64,000 nucleotides of DNA from Mucilaginibacter roseus (GCF_021215455.1 NZ_JAJPWV010000001.1:124001-188000); one strand, 5' to 3'. Positions 8,359 to 15,900 are shown, counted from the stretch's first letter. Notes: generated from the sequence alone by a model not told the origin. Numbers and translations: made by a program.

Positions 8359-8979
8359 ATGTTCACACACCTCAGAAATATTGAAACCGCTTTTCAGCAG
8401 AACAAACGGATCGTAGCCCTGGTGATCCTGACCAGTGCGATCATTTCCGTGGCGGCGATCTGGTTTTCGTTCAGCGCTTACCAGAAAGCTTCCGCACAGA
8501 TCTATGTGCTGGCCAATGGAAAGGTACTGGAGGCTGTAGCCTCGGACCGAAAAGAAAATATACCGGTGGAAGCCCGTGACCACATCAAAATGTTCCATCA
8601 TTATTTTTTTACGCTTGATCCGGATGAAAAGGTGATCCAGGGGAATATCAGCAAAGCGTTGTACCTCGCAGACGAAAGCGCCCGCAACCAGTATAATGGC
8701 CTGAAAGAAAAGAGCTATTATAACAACCTGATCTCCGGTAACATCAGTCAGATCCTGGCCGTCGACAGTATTCAACTCAACATGGACCATTACCCATATT
8801 ACTTTAAATGTTATGCCACCGAAAAGCTGATCCGGTCAACATCGACCATCAACAAACTGCTGGTTACACAAGGTTACCTCCGGAATGTCGGCCGTTCGGA
8901 CAACAATCCGCACGGTTTCCTGATCGAGCATTGGGAGACACTGGCTAACCGGGACACCCTTATCAATAATCAACCATGA
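8359..8979 (+). CDS. traK: TraK conjugative transposon protein (VirB8-like)
   Basis: A 206-residue bitopic protein with one N-terminal membrane helix (about residues 20-40) and a periplasmic domain with an NTF2-like pattern. The N-R-H/D-H-I-K-M-F-H-x-x-F-F-x-L-x-P-D block typical of TraK is present near residues 75-92. The family assembles with TraM and TraJ in the inner membrane. The stop overlaps the start of the next gene (ATGA). Confidence 0.9.
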   Translation: MFTHLRNIETAFQQNKRIVALVILTSAIISVAAIWFSFSAYQKASAQIYVLANGKVLEAVASDRKENIPVEARDHIKMFHHYFFTLDPDEKVIQGNISKALYLADESARNQYNGLKEKSYYNNLISGNISQILAVDSIQLNMDHYPYYFKCYATEKLIRSTSTINKLLVTQGYLRNVGRSDNNPHGFLIEHWETLANRDTLINNQP

Positions 8980-9203
8980 TACAGGAGATGATCAACAGGT
9001 TTAGCCGCTGGTATAATGACCTGCATGGTGAAAGGCAGGTCTATTTCTTCCTCGGCTTCTGCATCGTGTTCCTGGGTTTGCTTTGGCTGAGTATCCGGTT
9101 GATCCGTTTTGATGCCAAAATTTATACGATCAGCACCCCACAGCATATCGGCAAGCCATCGGGACCTGCATACACAGATTCATTAAACGATAAAACACAC
9201 TAA
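8976..9203 (+). CDS. traL: TraL-like small conjugation membrane protein
   Basis: A 75-residue protein with one membrane helix (about residues 24-45, VYFFLGFCIVFLGLLWLSIR) and a short periplasmic tail. Its position between traK and traM matches TraL of CTnDOT-type elements; the protein is too short for an independent family call. The start is coupled to traK (ATGA), and traM begins after one base. Confidence 0.72.
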   Translation: MIQEMINRFSRWYNDLHGERQVYFFLGFCIVFLGLLWLSIRLIRFDAKIYTISTPQHIGKPSGPAYTDSLNDKTH

Positions 9204-9204
9204 T

Positions 9205-10230
9205 ATGGAAAAGCAACGAAAATTTTTACTGGTGTTGCCCTTACTGGTACTTCCGTTCTTGACAATGGCCTTTTGGGCGCTGGGTGGCGGCAAAGCCGGT
9301 AAGCAGATGATCAGTAATAACAAAGGGTTAGATACGGAACTACCTGAGGCACAATTCAAAGACAAAGCACAAACGGACAAAATGGCCCTGTACCAGGCGG
9401 CACAGCATGACTCTACACAGGACGGGGTAAGTCCGGCCTTTTTAAGATCAATGGGACTTGACCAGGCAGGGCGGCAGCGAACTGATTCTACCCTGACATC
9501 TGATGACCAGGCTCAAAGAATCCAGTTGAAGCTCGCGCAATTGAATAAACAAATCAGTCAGCCTGAGGAAGCCCGTCAACCGTCAGACAGTTATACCGGT
9601 GCTGAACCACAACAGGTGGAGCAACTCAGGAAAATGATGCGCGATGCTGGCAGCAGCCATACTGCGCCTGATCCGGAAATGCAGCAACTGAACAGCATGC
9701 TGGATAAGATACAGGCGATCCAGAATCCTTCATCTGTCGAAACCAAAGCACCCGTCGCCGAGCCGGCCAAGCCGTTTCGTGCGGTCCCAGCCTTGATCGA
9801 TGGCAAACAAAAGGTGGCGGACGGTGCATCTGTCAAACTGAAACTCAGCGATACAGCCACGATCAAAAATCAATTACTGCCAAAGGGCCAGGAACTTTTC
9901 GGCTCCTGCCAGATCGTTAACCAGCGGCTGCTGCTGACCATACAGAATATCAGGTTAGATAAACAGATCATACCCGTCAGTCTCGTGGTATTCAGTTTGG
10001 ATGGCATGCCCGGCATTCCGGCACCTGAGGCGGAATTGTCCGGTGCGGCAAGTAGCGGTGCTGAAGATGCCATTCAAAATATGCAATTCCTTAGCATGGA
10101 TCAAAGCCTTGGTGCACAGGCGGCGGCCGGTGGCGTCAACGCGGCTAAAGGACTTTTCAGTAAAAAGCTGAAAAAGATAAAAGTTAAATTACAGGATGGA
10201 TTCCCCGTCCTTTTGAAGATCAATCGTTAA
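9205..10230 (+). CDS. traM: TraM conjugative transposon protein (VirB10-like)
   Basis: A 341-residue protein with one N-terminal membrane segment (about residues 7-25) and a Gln- and Pro-rich linker (about 45-180). A C-terminal beta-rich domain (about 195-341) contains the I-x-x-Q-L-L-P-K-G-Q and G-S-C-x-I-V...R-L-L-L segments of the TraM/VirB10 family. It bridges inner and outer membranes. In related elements traN (VirB9-like) follows; here a different gene follows 14 bases on. Confidence 0.88.
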   Translation: MEKQRKFLLVLPLLVLPFLTMAFWALGGGKAGKQMISNNKGLDTELPEAQFKDKAQTDKMALYQAAQHDSTQDGVSPAFLRSMGLDQAGRQRTDSTLTSDDQAQRIQLKLAQLNKQISQPEEARQPSDSYTGAEPQQVEQLRKMMRDAGSSHTAPDPEMQQLNSMLDKIQAIQNPSSVETKAPVAEPAKPFRAVPALIDGKQKVADGASVKLKLSDTATIKNQLLPKGQELFGSCQIVNQRLLLTIQNIRLDKQIIPVSLVVFSLDGMPGIPAPEAELSGAASSGAEDAIQNMQFLSMDQSLGAQAAAGGVNAAKGLFSKKLKKIKVKLQDGFPVLLKINR

Positions 10231-10244
10231 TTAAATCAAGTATC

Positions 10245-11003
10245 ATGAACACAGAAAATCTGAATTATCTGCAAAAGCAATTACTGAACCTCGGGTTTGG
10301 TGAGAAACTGAACGACGGACTGGAAAAGAACATCAAGGCGGGCAAGAAAGAATTTACACTGGCCGCCGAACAGGAATACAATAAGCAAAGCGTCGATTAT
10401 GTCCTTCACTATAAAGCGGGTGATAATAACGAGATGTACTTTTTTAATAAGTACGATGCCTCTTTACGTGATAAAGAGATGCAGCAAACCTTCTACATCA
10501 ACAAAGGCAGCGGTATCACCGCCAAGGAAGCCTATAACCTGATGGAAGGCCGGGCCGTGCACAAACAGTTGGAGAACCTCGAAGGTGAAAAGTACAATGC
10601 CTGGGTGATCATCGATAAGGAGAACAAAACAGAAAACGGCAATTACAAATTGCGGCCTTTTACAGAGGGCTGGAATTATAGACCGGAGCGTGCTATCGAT
10701 AAGATGGATATTGTCGGGATCAATGAAGAGGGAGCCCGTGAGAAACTGCTTAAATCCCTCGAAAAGGGGAACCGTCACCAGGTGACCGCGATCAAAGACG
10801 GCAAAGAAGTAAAACTTTACCTGGAAGCCAATCCTGCCGAACACCGGGTTAACCTGACCAACTGGAAAGGTGAAGCGCAGCAACTGGAACAATACAAAAA
10901 GGCTGAGTTCAAAAACGACGTAAAAAAGGATCAGAAACATGCGCAGACTGCGGAGGATGCGCCGGAAAAAAAGCAGCGCAAGGGTGCTAAAATGAAAGTA
11001 TAA
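10245..11003 (+). CDS. Conserved ICE protein of unknown function after traM
   Basis: A 252-residue soluble, highly charged protein with no signal peptide or membrane segment. It opens with a L-x-L-G-F-G-E-K-L-x-x-x-L-x-x-x-I-x-x-G block (about residues 13-32), reminiscent of DUF3945/DUF4099-type proteins of Bacteroidota mobile elements. It then has two similar alpha/beta units (an I-x-K-G-S-G-I-T-x-K-E-A-Y-N-L block near residue 86), and a Lys-rich tail. It closes the tra operon and is followed by hairpins. Not a recognised T4SS subunit; perhaps a DNA-processing accessory. Family call tentative. Confidence 0.6.
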   Translation: MNTENLNYLQKQLLNLGFGEKLNDGLEKNIKAGKKEFTLAAEQEYNKQSVDYVLHYKAGDNNEMYFFNKYDASLRDKEMQQTFYINKGSGITAKEAYNLMEGRAVHKQLENLEGEKYNAWVIIDKENKTENGNYKLRPFTEGWNYRPERAIDKMDIVGINEEGAREKLLKSLEKGNRHQVTAIKDGKEVKLYLEANPAEHRVNLTNWKGEAQQLEQYKKAEFKNDVKKDQKHAQTAEDAPEKKQRKGAKMKV

Positions 11004-11023
11004 TTTTATATTGCCAGCATATC

Positions 11024-11097
11024 GACCGGCAACCCGCCGGTCAATTGTGATAAGGTTTAGGTTGAAAGTCCCCGGCAGCGAGTGTTTGGGGACTTTT
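11024..11097 (+). terminator. Two hairpins ending the tra operon
   Basis: GACCGGC-AACCC-GCCGGTC (11024-11042) is a 7-bp stem with a 5-base loop. A second hairpin, AAGTCCCC/GGGGACTT (left arm from 11066, right arm from 11088), runs into TTTATTTT. The second has terminator form and sits between the tra operon and the cargo genes. Confidence 0.7.
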
Positions 11098-11120
11098 ATT
11101 TTCCTGTTTAAATTAGCTTC

Positions 11121-11473
11121 ATGAAAACACATGATGAGCGTATCGCGGAAATGAACTATGCCTCAGTATATCCTCATTATCTGAATAAAGTGGAGAAAAA
11201 AGGACGAACTAAAGCAGAGTTGGATGAGGTCATATCATGGTTAACAGGCTTTGATAACGGGCAACTCCATTCGCTCATCGCGGAAAAAGTGAATTTTAAA
11301 ATTTTCTTTCACAGGGCTTCACTTCATCCTCATACAAGCCAGATCACCGGCTTGATCTGTGGTACCGTGTGGAAGAGATCACTGATCCATTGACGCAAAA
11401 GGTCCGCTATCTCGATAAACTGGTGGATGAATTCGCAAAAGGCAGAAAGATGGAAAAAATACTTCGTCGTTGA
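11121..11473 (+). pseudogene. DUF2200 family protein, frameshifted
   Basis: The first 80 codons match DUF2200: an N-Y-A-S-V-Y-P-x-Y-x-x-K-x-E-K-K-G-R-T start, then D-E-V-I-S-W-L-T-G, then I-T-G-L-I-C-G. After I-C-G the frame runs into a TGA at 11391-11393. The adjacent frame continues the family exactly: R-V-E-E-I-T-D-P-L, then [12 protein letters not shown], ending K-I-L-R-R and TGA at 11471-11473. One missing base near 11362-11366 explains both. DUF2200 has no known function and normally runs to about 115-120 residues. A sequencing or assembly error cannot be excluded. Confidence 0.8.
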
Positions 11474-11482
11474 AGCTTTTAT

Positions 11483-11490
11483 TATTTTTG
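11483..11490 (+). promoter_or_regulatory. Bacteroidota -7 box (TATTTTTG) 8 bases before an ATG
   Basis: TATTTTTG fits the TAnnTTTG -7 consensus of Bacteroidota, and the ATG at 11499 follows 8 bases later, so the transcript would be nearly leaderless. The same box-to-ATG spacing occurs before the S4 gene at 32650. No clear -33 element is visible, so the call rests on the -7 box and its position. Confidence 0.5.
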
Positions 11491-11498
11491 CCGTTGCT

Positions 11499-12302
11499 AT
11501 GAAGAATGATCTTGATCAAGTTAAGGCAGATGTGAAACGCCTCCATACCCAGGGTGTAAATTTACTCAATGCCATAAGGGACGAACAGTTCCCGGAACAG
11601 ATGGAGCAACATTTTACGAACGTCCTGAAAAAGGATTATCAGGAATTTAAGAAAGGGCTGCCGGTGTTCAAATCTGCTTATCAACCCTGGTACAGCGAAG
11701 CTGTGTCATTGATCAGGATATTATTGCCGCTTCGGCATAACGACTTTGTCCGCCTGTATGAAAAACCAAAAGGCCGACAAGAGATCACCAGAGAAAATTA
11801 TGTTATCGAAGATTATTTGAGCGACACGGTCGTGACCGCCGGCTTTGATAAAAAAGTGGTTGCCGGACCTGATGCCGCGATCCCTGCGTTTGAACAGCAA
11901 TATAATATTATCGGGGCGGTCTTGAATACGATAGACAGTTCACTACTTGATATTCGACGGGAAATTCAAGCCGGTTTGCTGGATGCGGAATTGGACAAGG
12001 CCACTCTACTGGCTAAAAATAAATTACTTCGTGCAGCTGGTGTGGTCGCGGGAATAGTGCTGGAAAAACACCTGGAACAGATCTGTGAACGTCGCCAGTT
12101 GAAGATCACGCGAAAAACCATTACAGACCTTAACGAATTGCTTAAAAAAAATGAAGTGATCGATTTTCCGGGTTACCGTCACATCAGCTTACTTGCTGAG
12201 CTCAATCAAATTTGTATTCAAAATAAAAAACGGGAGCCGGAACTGTCAGAAATCGCCGACCTGATCAACGGCACAGACAAAGTGATCAAAACAGTTTTTT
12301 GA
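11499..12302 (+). CDS. HEPN-like C-terminal domain protein, possible degenerate nuclease
   Basis: A 267-residue soluble helical protein. The N-terminal half contains a W-Y-S-E-A segment (near residue 67) and an I-x-D-Y-L segment. The C-terminal half has the A-G-V-V-A-G-I-V-L-E-K-H-L block, a T-I-T-D-L-N-x-L-L-K segment, and ends D-K-V-I-K-T-V-F. I recall a widespread bacterial family with this layout whose last domain carries an R-N-x-x-x-H-type HEPN motif. Here that stretch reads LNQICIQNKK, lacking both Arg and His. The ATG at 11499 follows a good -7 box and is preferred over an in-frame ATG at 11427 that lies inside the DUF2200 remnant. Function unknown; RNase activity would be unexpected. 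Confidence 0.65.
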   Translation: MKNDLDQVKADVKRLHTQGVNLLNAIRDEQFPEQMEQHFTNVLKKDYQEFKKGLPVFKSAYQPWYSEAVSLIRILLPLRHNDFVRLYEKPKGRQEITRENYVIEDYLSDTVVTAGFDKKVVAGPDAAIPAFEQQYNIIGAVLNTIDSSLLDIRREIQAGLLDAELDKATLLAKNKLLRAAGVVAGIVLEKHLEQICERRQLKITRKTITDLNELLKKNEVIDFPGYRHISLLAELNQICIQNKKREPELSEIADLINGTDKVIKTVF

Positions 12303-12303
12303 A

Positions 12304-12330
12304 ATCAGGCAAACAGCAAGTTTGCCTGAT
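12304..12330. terminator. Bidirectional hairpin between convergent genes
   Basis: ATCAGGCAAAC (12304-12314) and GTTTGCCTGAT (12320-12330) form a perfect 11-bp stem with an AGCAA loop. It lies between the HEPN-like gene (+) and the DUF5655 gene (-), so it probably terminates both transcripts, although T-tracts are weak. Confidence 0.65.
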
Positions 12331-12343
12331 CACTTCAACTTTA

Positions 12344-12742
12344 TCATAACTCGTAAGATTCCCGGATATAAACAAACAAACCCGGCCGGATATCATCCAG
12401 ATGTGAGACCCGGATATGATTTGCAAATTTTTTACCGGCAGCTACGCTTTTTGTGACCGGTTTTTCGGAATGCGGCACCTTTGAATAAAATTTAAGGTCC
12501 AGTTCCTTTTTCATGGGTCGGATGATCAGGAACCCCATCCGCCGGGTAAAAACAATGCAATTGGGCGTCACGCCGATCAAAACATTTGGCCAGTCAGCCA
12601 CCTCAGCCAGTATCTTGTCAAAGACAAGCACCAACTCCGCCGGGCGTCCTTCAAACAAACTATCCAGGCTGACCCGGGCGCAATAATGCCGGTAGTCCGC
12701 CCAGGGCAGTTCACGATCGCATTTCGGACAAGTCCAACTCAT
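12344..12742 (-). CDS. DUF5655 domain protein with N-terminal zinc-binding knuckle
   Basis: A 132-residue protein starting M-S-W-T-C-P-K-C and continuing to H-Y-C, which looks like a small zinc-binding knuckle. Then comes the pattern D-S-L-F-E-G-R-P-x-E-L-x-x-x-F-D-K-I-L-x-x-V, an I-V-F-x-R-R-x-G-F block and an I-R-V-S-H-L-D-D-I segment. This is the DUF5655 arrangement; the family function is unknown. It is the last gene of the leftward-reading repair block, 79 bases after the SRAP gene. Confidence is good for the family and nil for function. Confidence 0.75.
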   Translation of the reverse strand: MSWTCPKCDRELPWADYRHYCARVSLDSLFEGRPAELVLVFDKILAEVADWPNVLIGVTPNCIVFTRRMGFLIIRPMKKELDLKFYSKVPHSEKPVTKSVAAGKKFANHIRVSHLDDIRPGLFVYIRESYEL

Positions 12743-12821
12743 AATGATGAAACCCTCAGACGGACGACTTGTTTATCAGACAGCATAGTAGATTCCCTAT
12801 GATCTAAAGACCCTGATGACA

Positions 12822-13424
12822 TCACGATCTCGCCTTTTCGACACTGATCTTCAGTGTTTCCGACAAACAAGGTTTACTTTGCAGCAATGCCAGGCGCTCG
12901 GTGCCAGTAAGACCCTGGTTTAGCCAGGTCTTAATGTCTCCGCGTTCCAATATCGCCGGCATCCGGTCATGGACCTCAGCCATAATACGATTTGGCGCCA
13001 TAGTGATCATGAGAAAGGTTGGCAGTAGGACGTTGGTCTCTACATCCATCCATATATCCCAAAGCCCTGCAATATAGAACGGTTTTCCGTATGCCCGCTC
13101 GATCCGGTAAAGTTTTTCCTGCTCTTTATTGTATTCAAAAAATGCCTGAATGCGGATCACGCAATGTTTCCTGCCCAGGTGACGGCGCCAAATGGTTGGT
13201 AGGTTTTCGATCCGGGCATGTTTGTGCTTATTATGGATCTTGTCATCCTCCGGGGTTAACAGGCCCCAGCGGAACTGCTGCACCTTATCCGGCATGGCAT
13301 CCGTCACGACCGGTAACATCGAGCCCGGATTACCTGTACCATTCGGTTTGGGTTTGAACTGTCGGCCGTCCCGGCCGGTGATCAGTATATCTTTTTGTTC
13401 ACCAACGAATACTCTTCCACACAT
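12822..13424 (-). CDS. SRAP (HMCES/YedK) family abasic-site protein, variant active site
   Basis: A 200-residue SOS-response-associated peptidase family protein. The ATG at 13424 is chosen so that Cys is residue 2 (M-C-G-R); family members need this Cys at the mature N-terminus to form a thiazolidine crosslink with abasic sites in single-stranded DNA. Also seen are the catalytic-type Glu (FFEY, E97) and His (VHDRMP, H152). The conserved Asn of the N-A-R-x-E motif (N75 of E. coli YedK) is His here (K-H-A-R-I-E, H69). It lies near umuC and umuD-like genes and has its own upstream palindrome. Likely shields damaged ssDNA; the Asn-to-His change may alter activity. Confidence 0.88.
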   Translation of the reverse strand: MCGRVFVGEQKDILITGRDGRQFKPKPNGTGNPGSMLPVVTDAMPDKVQQFRWGLLTPEDDKIHNKHKHARIENLPTIWRRHLGRKHCVIRIQAFFEYNKEQEKLYRIERAYGKPFYIAGLWDIWMDVETNVLLPTFLMITMAPNRIMAEVHDRMPAILERGDIKTWLNQGLTGTERLALLQSKPCLSETLKISVEKARS

Positions 13425-13445
13425 AGTCAAAAAATAACGAACAAA

Positions 13446-13466
13446 ATTACTAAATATTTTAGTAAT
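13446..13466. promoter_or_regulatory. Perfect 9-bp palindrome upstream of the SRAP gene (operator candidate)
   Basis: ATTACTAAA-TAT-TTTAGTAAT is a perfect palindrome lying 21 bases upstream of the SRAP start, inside the 66-base gap after the neighbouring gene. Its right half (ATTTTAGTAA) recurs with one extra T in the divergent promoter region at about 15847-15858. It looks like an operator for a dimeric repressor. Confidence 0.5.
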
Positions 13467-13490
13467 TAATAAATTTGCGTTCTAAATAAC

Positions 13491-13925
13491 TCAGACAGAC
13501 TTTTTATAAACATAATACCAGTCGTTTTCCTTGACGGACAGTGAACGCAGACTCTTTCGATCGAACCGCTCATCAATAAAGAAAGTTTTCCAGTGGCTTA
13601 CCTCGGAGACCATATGCCGAACGGTGATCGTAACGGTCAGATCGGTTCTGCCGGAACGTTTGAGGCCCGCCGCCAGTACGATACAAACTTTTCTTACAAA
13701 CTCATGGATATTTACTTTTTTGGCTTCGGGCGGATAGAAAACTTCTTTATAATACTCCGGCTCGAACCGCCTGAGATCAATAGACAAGCCCCTGTTAGGA
13801 TGGAACTCAAAAAGGTATTGCAGATCATACTGCGTGATCTTATGCAGGAGTTTGCTGTTGTTCCAAACCCAGGCCATCAGTTCTTTTTTCAGTTCCTCAT
13901 AAAATTGCCCTGCGTAGTAACTCAT
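13491..13925 (-). CDS. Unknown protein coupled to the UmuC-type polymerase
   Basis: A 144-residue soluble protein whose family I do not recognise. Its ATG overlaps the umuC stop (ATGA), so it is translationally coupled to the polymerase. It has an amphipathic N-terminal part (Y-Y-A-G-Q-F-Y-E-E-L-K-K-E-L), a central R-G-L-S-I-D-L-R-R-F segment and a C-terminal basic, aromatic-rich stretch ending W-Y-Y-V-Y-K-K. No signal peptide or membrane helix. By position it may be an accessory to translesion synthesis (inference only). Confidence 0.65.
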   Translation of the reverse strand: MSYYAGQFYEELKKELMAWVWNNSKLLHKITQYDLQYLFEFHPNRGLSIDLRRFEPEYYKEVFYPPEAKKVNIHEFVRKVCIVLAAGLKRSGRTDLTVTITVRHMVSEVSHWKTFFIDERFDRKSLRSLSVKENDWYYVYKKSV

Positions 13926-15175
13926 TTGGCGACGACGATATCCTTCCAGTTCGTGGTATATTGTTTACTCAGAAATTCCTGTTTCATTTTCCAGGTCTTG
14001 GTATAACCTTCAGCAGCGACCCGCAGTGCCCCCCGGCCATAACGGGCATTGATATCGTCCATCAGGCCGCTGAGCGCCTGTTGCTTGCTGTTGTCATAAT
14101 TACTGAACAGGTTATACTGCACTTCACCTGCCGGAATGATACCGGTAGCTCTAACGCCCGTCTTCAGGTAATTGTAGCCCGGCTGATAAATTGCCCGTAA
14201 AGCTTGTAGGCAGATCTTGGTCAATCCCTGGGTACTATTGGTAGCGAACGGAACCTTCACGGTGATGCTCGGGTAATGCTGGTCATGGCTGACATTATGT
14301 TTATTCGTCCGCAGGTAAACGGTCAGCGTCATGGCCATACTTTTTTGTTGCCGTAACTTCACCGCGACCGTGCCCGCGTGCATCGCTATGGCTTCCTCGA
14401 TTTGGCTGAGTTCGGTTTGGTAGGTATTGAAACTTTGACTGGATTCGATGCCCTTGGAGCGTTCGGCCACATCTTTGATCACATTGCAGGGAACTCCCCA
14501 CAATTCCTGGTGCAGCCGCCAGCCCTGCACGGTCATGTGCTGACGCACCAAGTCGGCGTTCAGCTGCCGGAAATCTTCCGCGGTGGTCACACCCAGTTCC
14601 GTTAACTTTTCATAATACTGCCTTCCCACGCCCCAGACATCCTCGATTGGGAATGTTCTGACCACCTCATCGATCTTGGTTTCTGTATCCAGTACCAGGA
14701 AGTTACGGCCCATTTTCTTGGATGCTTTATTCGCCAGTTTGGCCAGCGCCATGGTAGGGCCGACGCCTACTGTGATCGAGAGGCCGGTGTCTCTCATCAC
14801 ATTCCGGCTGATCGTGGCCACGTGTTGTTCAAGATCGATACGCTGGATATTTCCAAGCGCTAAAAATGCTTCATCGATGCTGTAGACCATCAGCATATAA
14901 GTATACCGCGCCAGGTTATTCATCATCCGGGCGCTCATGTCGGCGTACAGTGCATAATTACTGCTGAAGATCACTGCATCATGATCTTTCAGGGTCTTTC
15001 GTACCAGGAATTCCGCGTCACCCATTTTAAGCCCGATGGATTTGGCCTCGTTACTCCGGGCAATGACGCAGCCATCATTATTCGAAAGCACAACAACCAC
15101 TTTACCGCGTAAAGACGGGTTGAACAGTGTCTCGCAGCTGACGTAGCAGTTATTGATATCAACATGCGCAAACAC
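13922..15175 (-). CDS. umuC: Y-family translesion DNA polymerase, UmuC-like
   Basis: A 417-residue UmuC-type polymerase that copies past damaged bases. Metal-binding motifs are present: H-V-D-I-N-N-C-Y-V-S-C-E at the N-terminus and Y-S-I-D-E-A-F-L at about residues 99-106. The V-W-G-V-G-R helix-hairpin-helix region lies near residue 183, and a C-terminal DUF4113-like segment runs from about residue 350 (GLMDDINARYGRG, then W-K-M-K). A QYNLF pentapeptide near residue 345 resembles a beta-clamp-binding motif. The start is GTG at 15175, aligning with the family N-terminus and overlapping the umuD-like gene by 17 bases. Confidence 0.92.
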   Translation of the reverse strand: MFAHVDINNCYVSCETLFNPSLRGKVVVVLSNNDGCVIARSNEAKSIGLKMGDAEFLVRKTLKDHDAVIFSSNYALYADMSARMMNNLARYTYMLMVYSIDEAFLALGNIQRIDLEQHVATISRNVMRDTGLSITVGVGPTMALAKLANKASKKMGRNFLVLDTETKIDEVVRTFPIEDVWGVGRQYYEKLTELGVTTAEDFRQLNADLVRQHMTVQGWRLHQELWGVPCNVIKDVAERSKGIESSQSFNTYQTELSQIEEAIAMHAGTVAVKLRQQKSMAMTLTVYLRTNKHNVSHDQHYPSITVKVPFATNSTQGLTKICLQALRAIYQPGYNYLKTGVRATGIIPAGEVQYNLFSNYDNSKQQALSGLMDDINARYGRGALRVAAEGYTKTWKMKQEFLSKQYTTNWKDIVVAK

Positions 15176-15593
15176 GGCCGTACCTCCCTGTCTTTTGCGC
15201 CGGCTGGAGTAAGGGGTTCAAGGTGAGCATAACCACACCCCAGCATTCCCACTTTATACCGTCTTCAATAACGATGCTTTCCGCTTTTGTATTTGCCTTT
15301 AAAACCAACATGTTTTTTTCCGGGCAATATTCACGTACGTAAAAATCTCCTTCGTGAAAAAACACGACGATGCAACCGGCAACCGGTGCTAAGGAACGGT
15401 CAATGATCAGGATATGGTCTTCCAGGATATGATAAGCAGTCATGGCCTCACTGCCCATCCGCATGTAATAGGTGTTATCCGGATCGATCACAATGATATC
15501 CGTTACATCCAGGGTCGGCTCTTCATGCGTCAGCATGGGCAGCCGAAACCCCAGCACATCTCTTTTTGTCGCCTGTCTCTTGATCCTCAGCAT
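15159..15593 (-). CDS. UmuD-like S24-fold protein lacking catalytic Ser and Lys
   Basis: A 144-residue UmuD homologue paired with umuC. It aligns without gaps to the UmuD core from T-L-D-V-T-D through M-R-M-G-S-E-A-M to I-L-I-I-D-R-S. The nucleophile position of the G-D-S-M motif is Ala50 (S-E-A-M). The catalytic Lys position, 37 residues on, is Arg87 (F-Y-V-R-E). No Cys-Gly or Ala-Gly cleavage site is present in the short N-terminal arm. It therefore cannot self-cleave by the known mechanism. The ATG at 15593 gives family length (UmuD 139 residues); an open frame extends upstream to an ATG at 15773 but that part does not resemble UmuD. The 17-base overlap with umuC implies coupled translation. 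Confidence 0.85.
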   Translation of the reverse strand: MLRIKRQATKRDVLGFRLPMLTHEEPTLDVTDIIVIDPDNTYYMRMGSEAMTAYHILEDHILIIDRSLAPVAGCIVVFFHEGDFYVREYCPEKNMLVLKANTKAESIVIEDGIKWECWGVVMLTLNPLLQPAQKTGRYGRVCAC

Positions 15594-15900
15594 TGTTGTT
15601 ATTTTTTCCTGTTCCGTTTCTATCTTATTTAAGTTTAACCCTGGGCCTTTATTGATGCAACCATCCTGTTCAAACTTCCTCTTTACACCCACCAATACCG
15701 CTGCCGGAGCACGCTCATCCTGGTGCGCATAACTCCAAAAATTTATGGCTCCACGCGGTATTTTTCCAGTCAAATAATATCTGCGCGTTGTTTCATCTTA
15801 TCCAAATGAGAGACGTCAAAATTATTAATTACAATTTACAATGCTAATATTTTTAGTAAATCTTTATGCCATTCGTGATTTTTTACTCACATTTGCTTCA
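15594..15900. promoter_or_regulatory. Divergent promoter region between the umuD-like gene and a + strand gene
   Basis: On the - strand TAATTTTG (15824 down to 15817) fits the TAnnTTTG -7 box and would serve the umuD-umuC transcript with a long leader. An imperfect inverted repeat, ATTTAC (15834-15839) and GTAAAT (15855-15860), overlaps this region, and its right side resembles half of the palindrome upstream of the SRAP gene. Upstream of the ATG at 15901 a CACATTTG stretch is a weak -7-like box. No supported gene lies in the stretch. Confidence 0.5.

Noticed and set aside
13593..14006. 137-codon + strand frame opposite the umuC operon
   Set aside because: It is antisense to two genes with clear family or coupling support and has no homology pattern of its own.
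15594..15773. N-terminal extension of the umuD-like frame to an ATG at 15773
   Set aside because: The extra 60 residues do not resemble UmuD and lie over the promoter region; the start at 15593 gives the family length.
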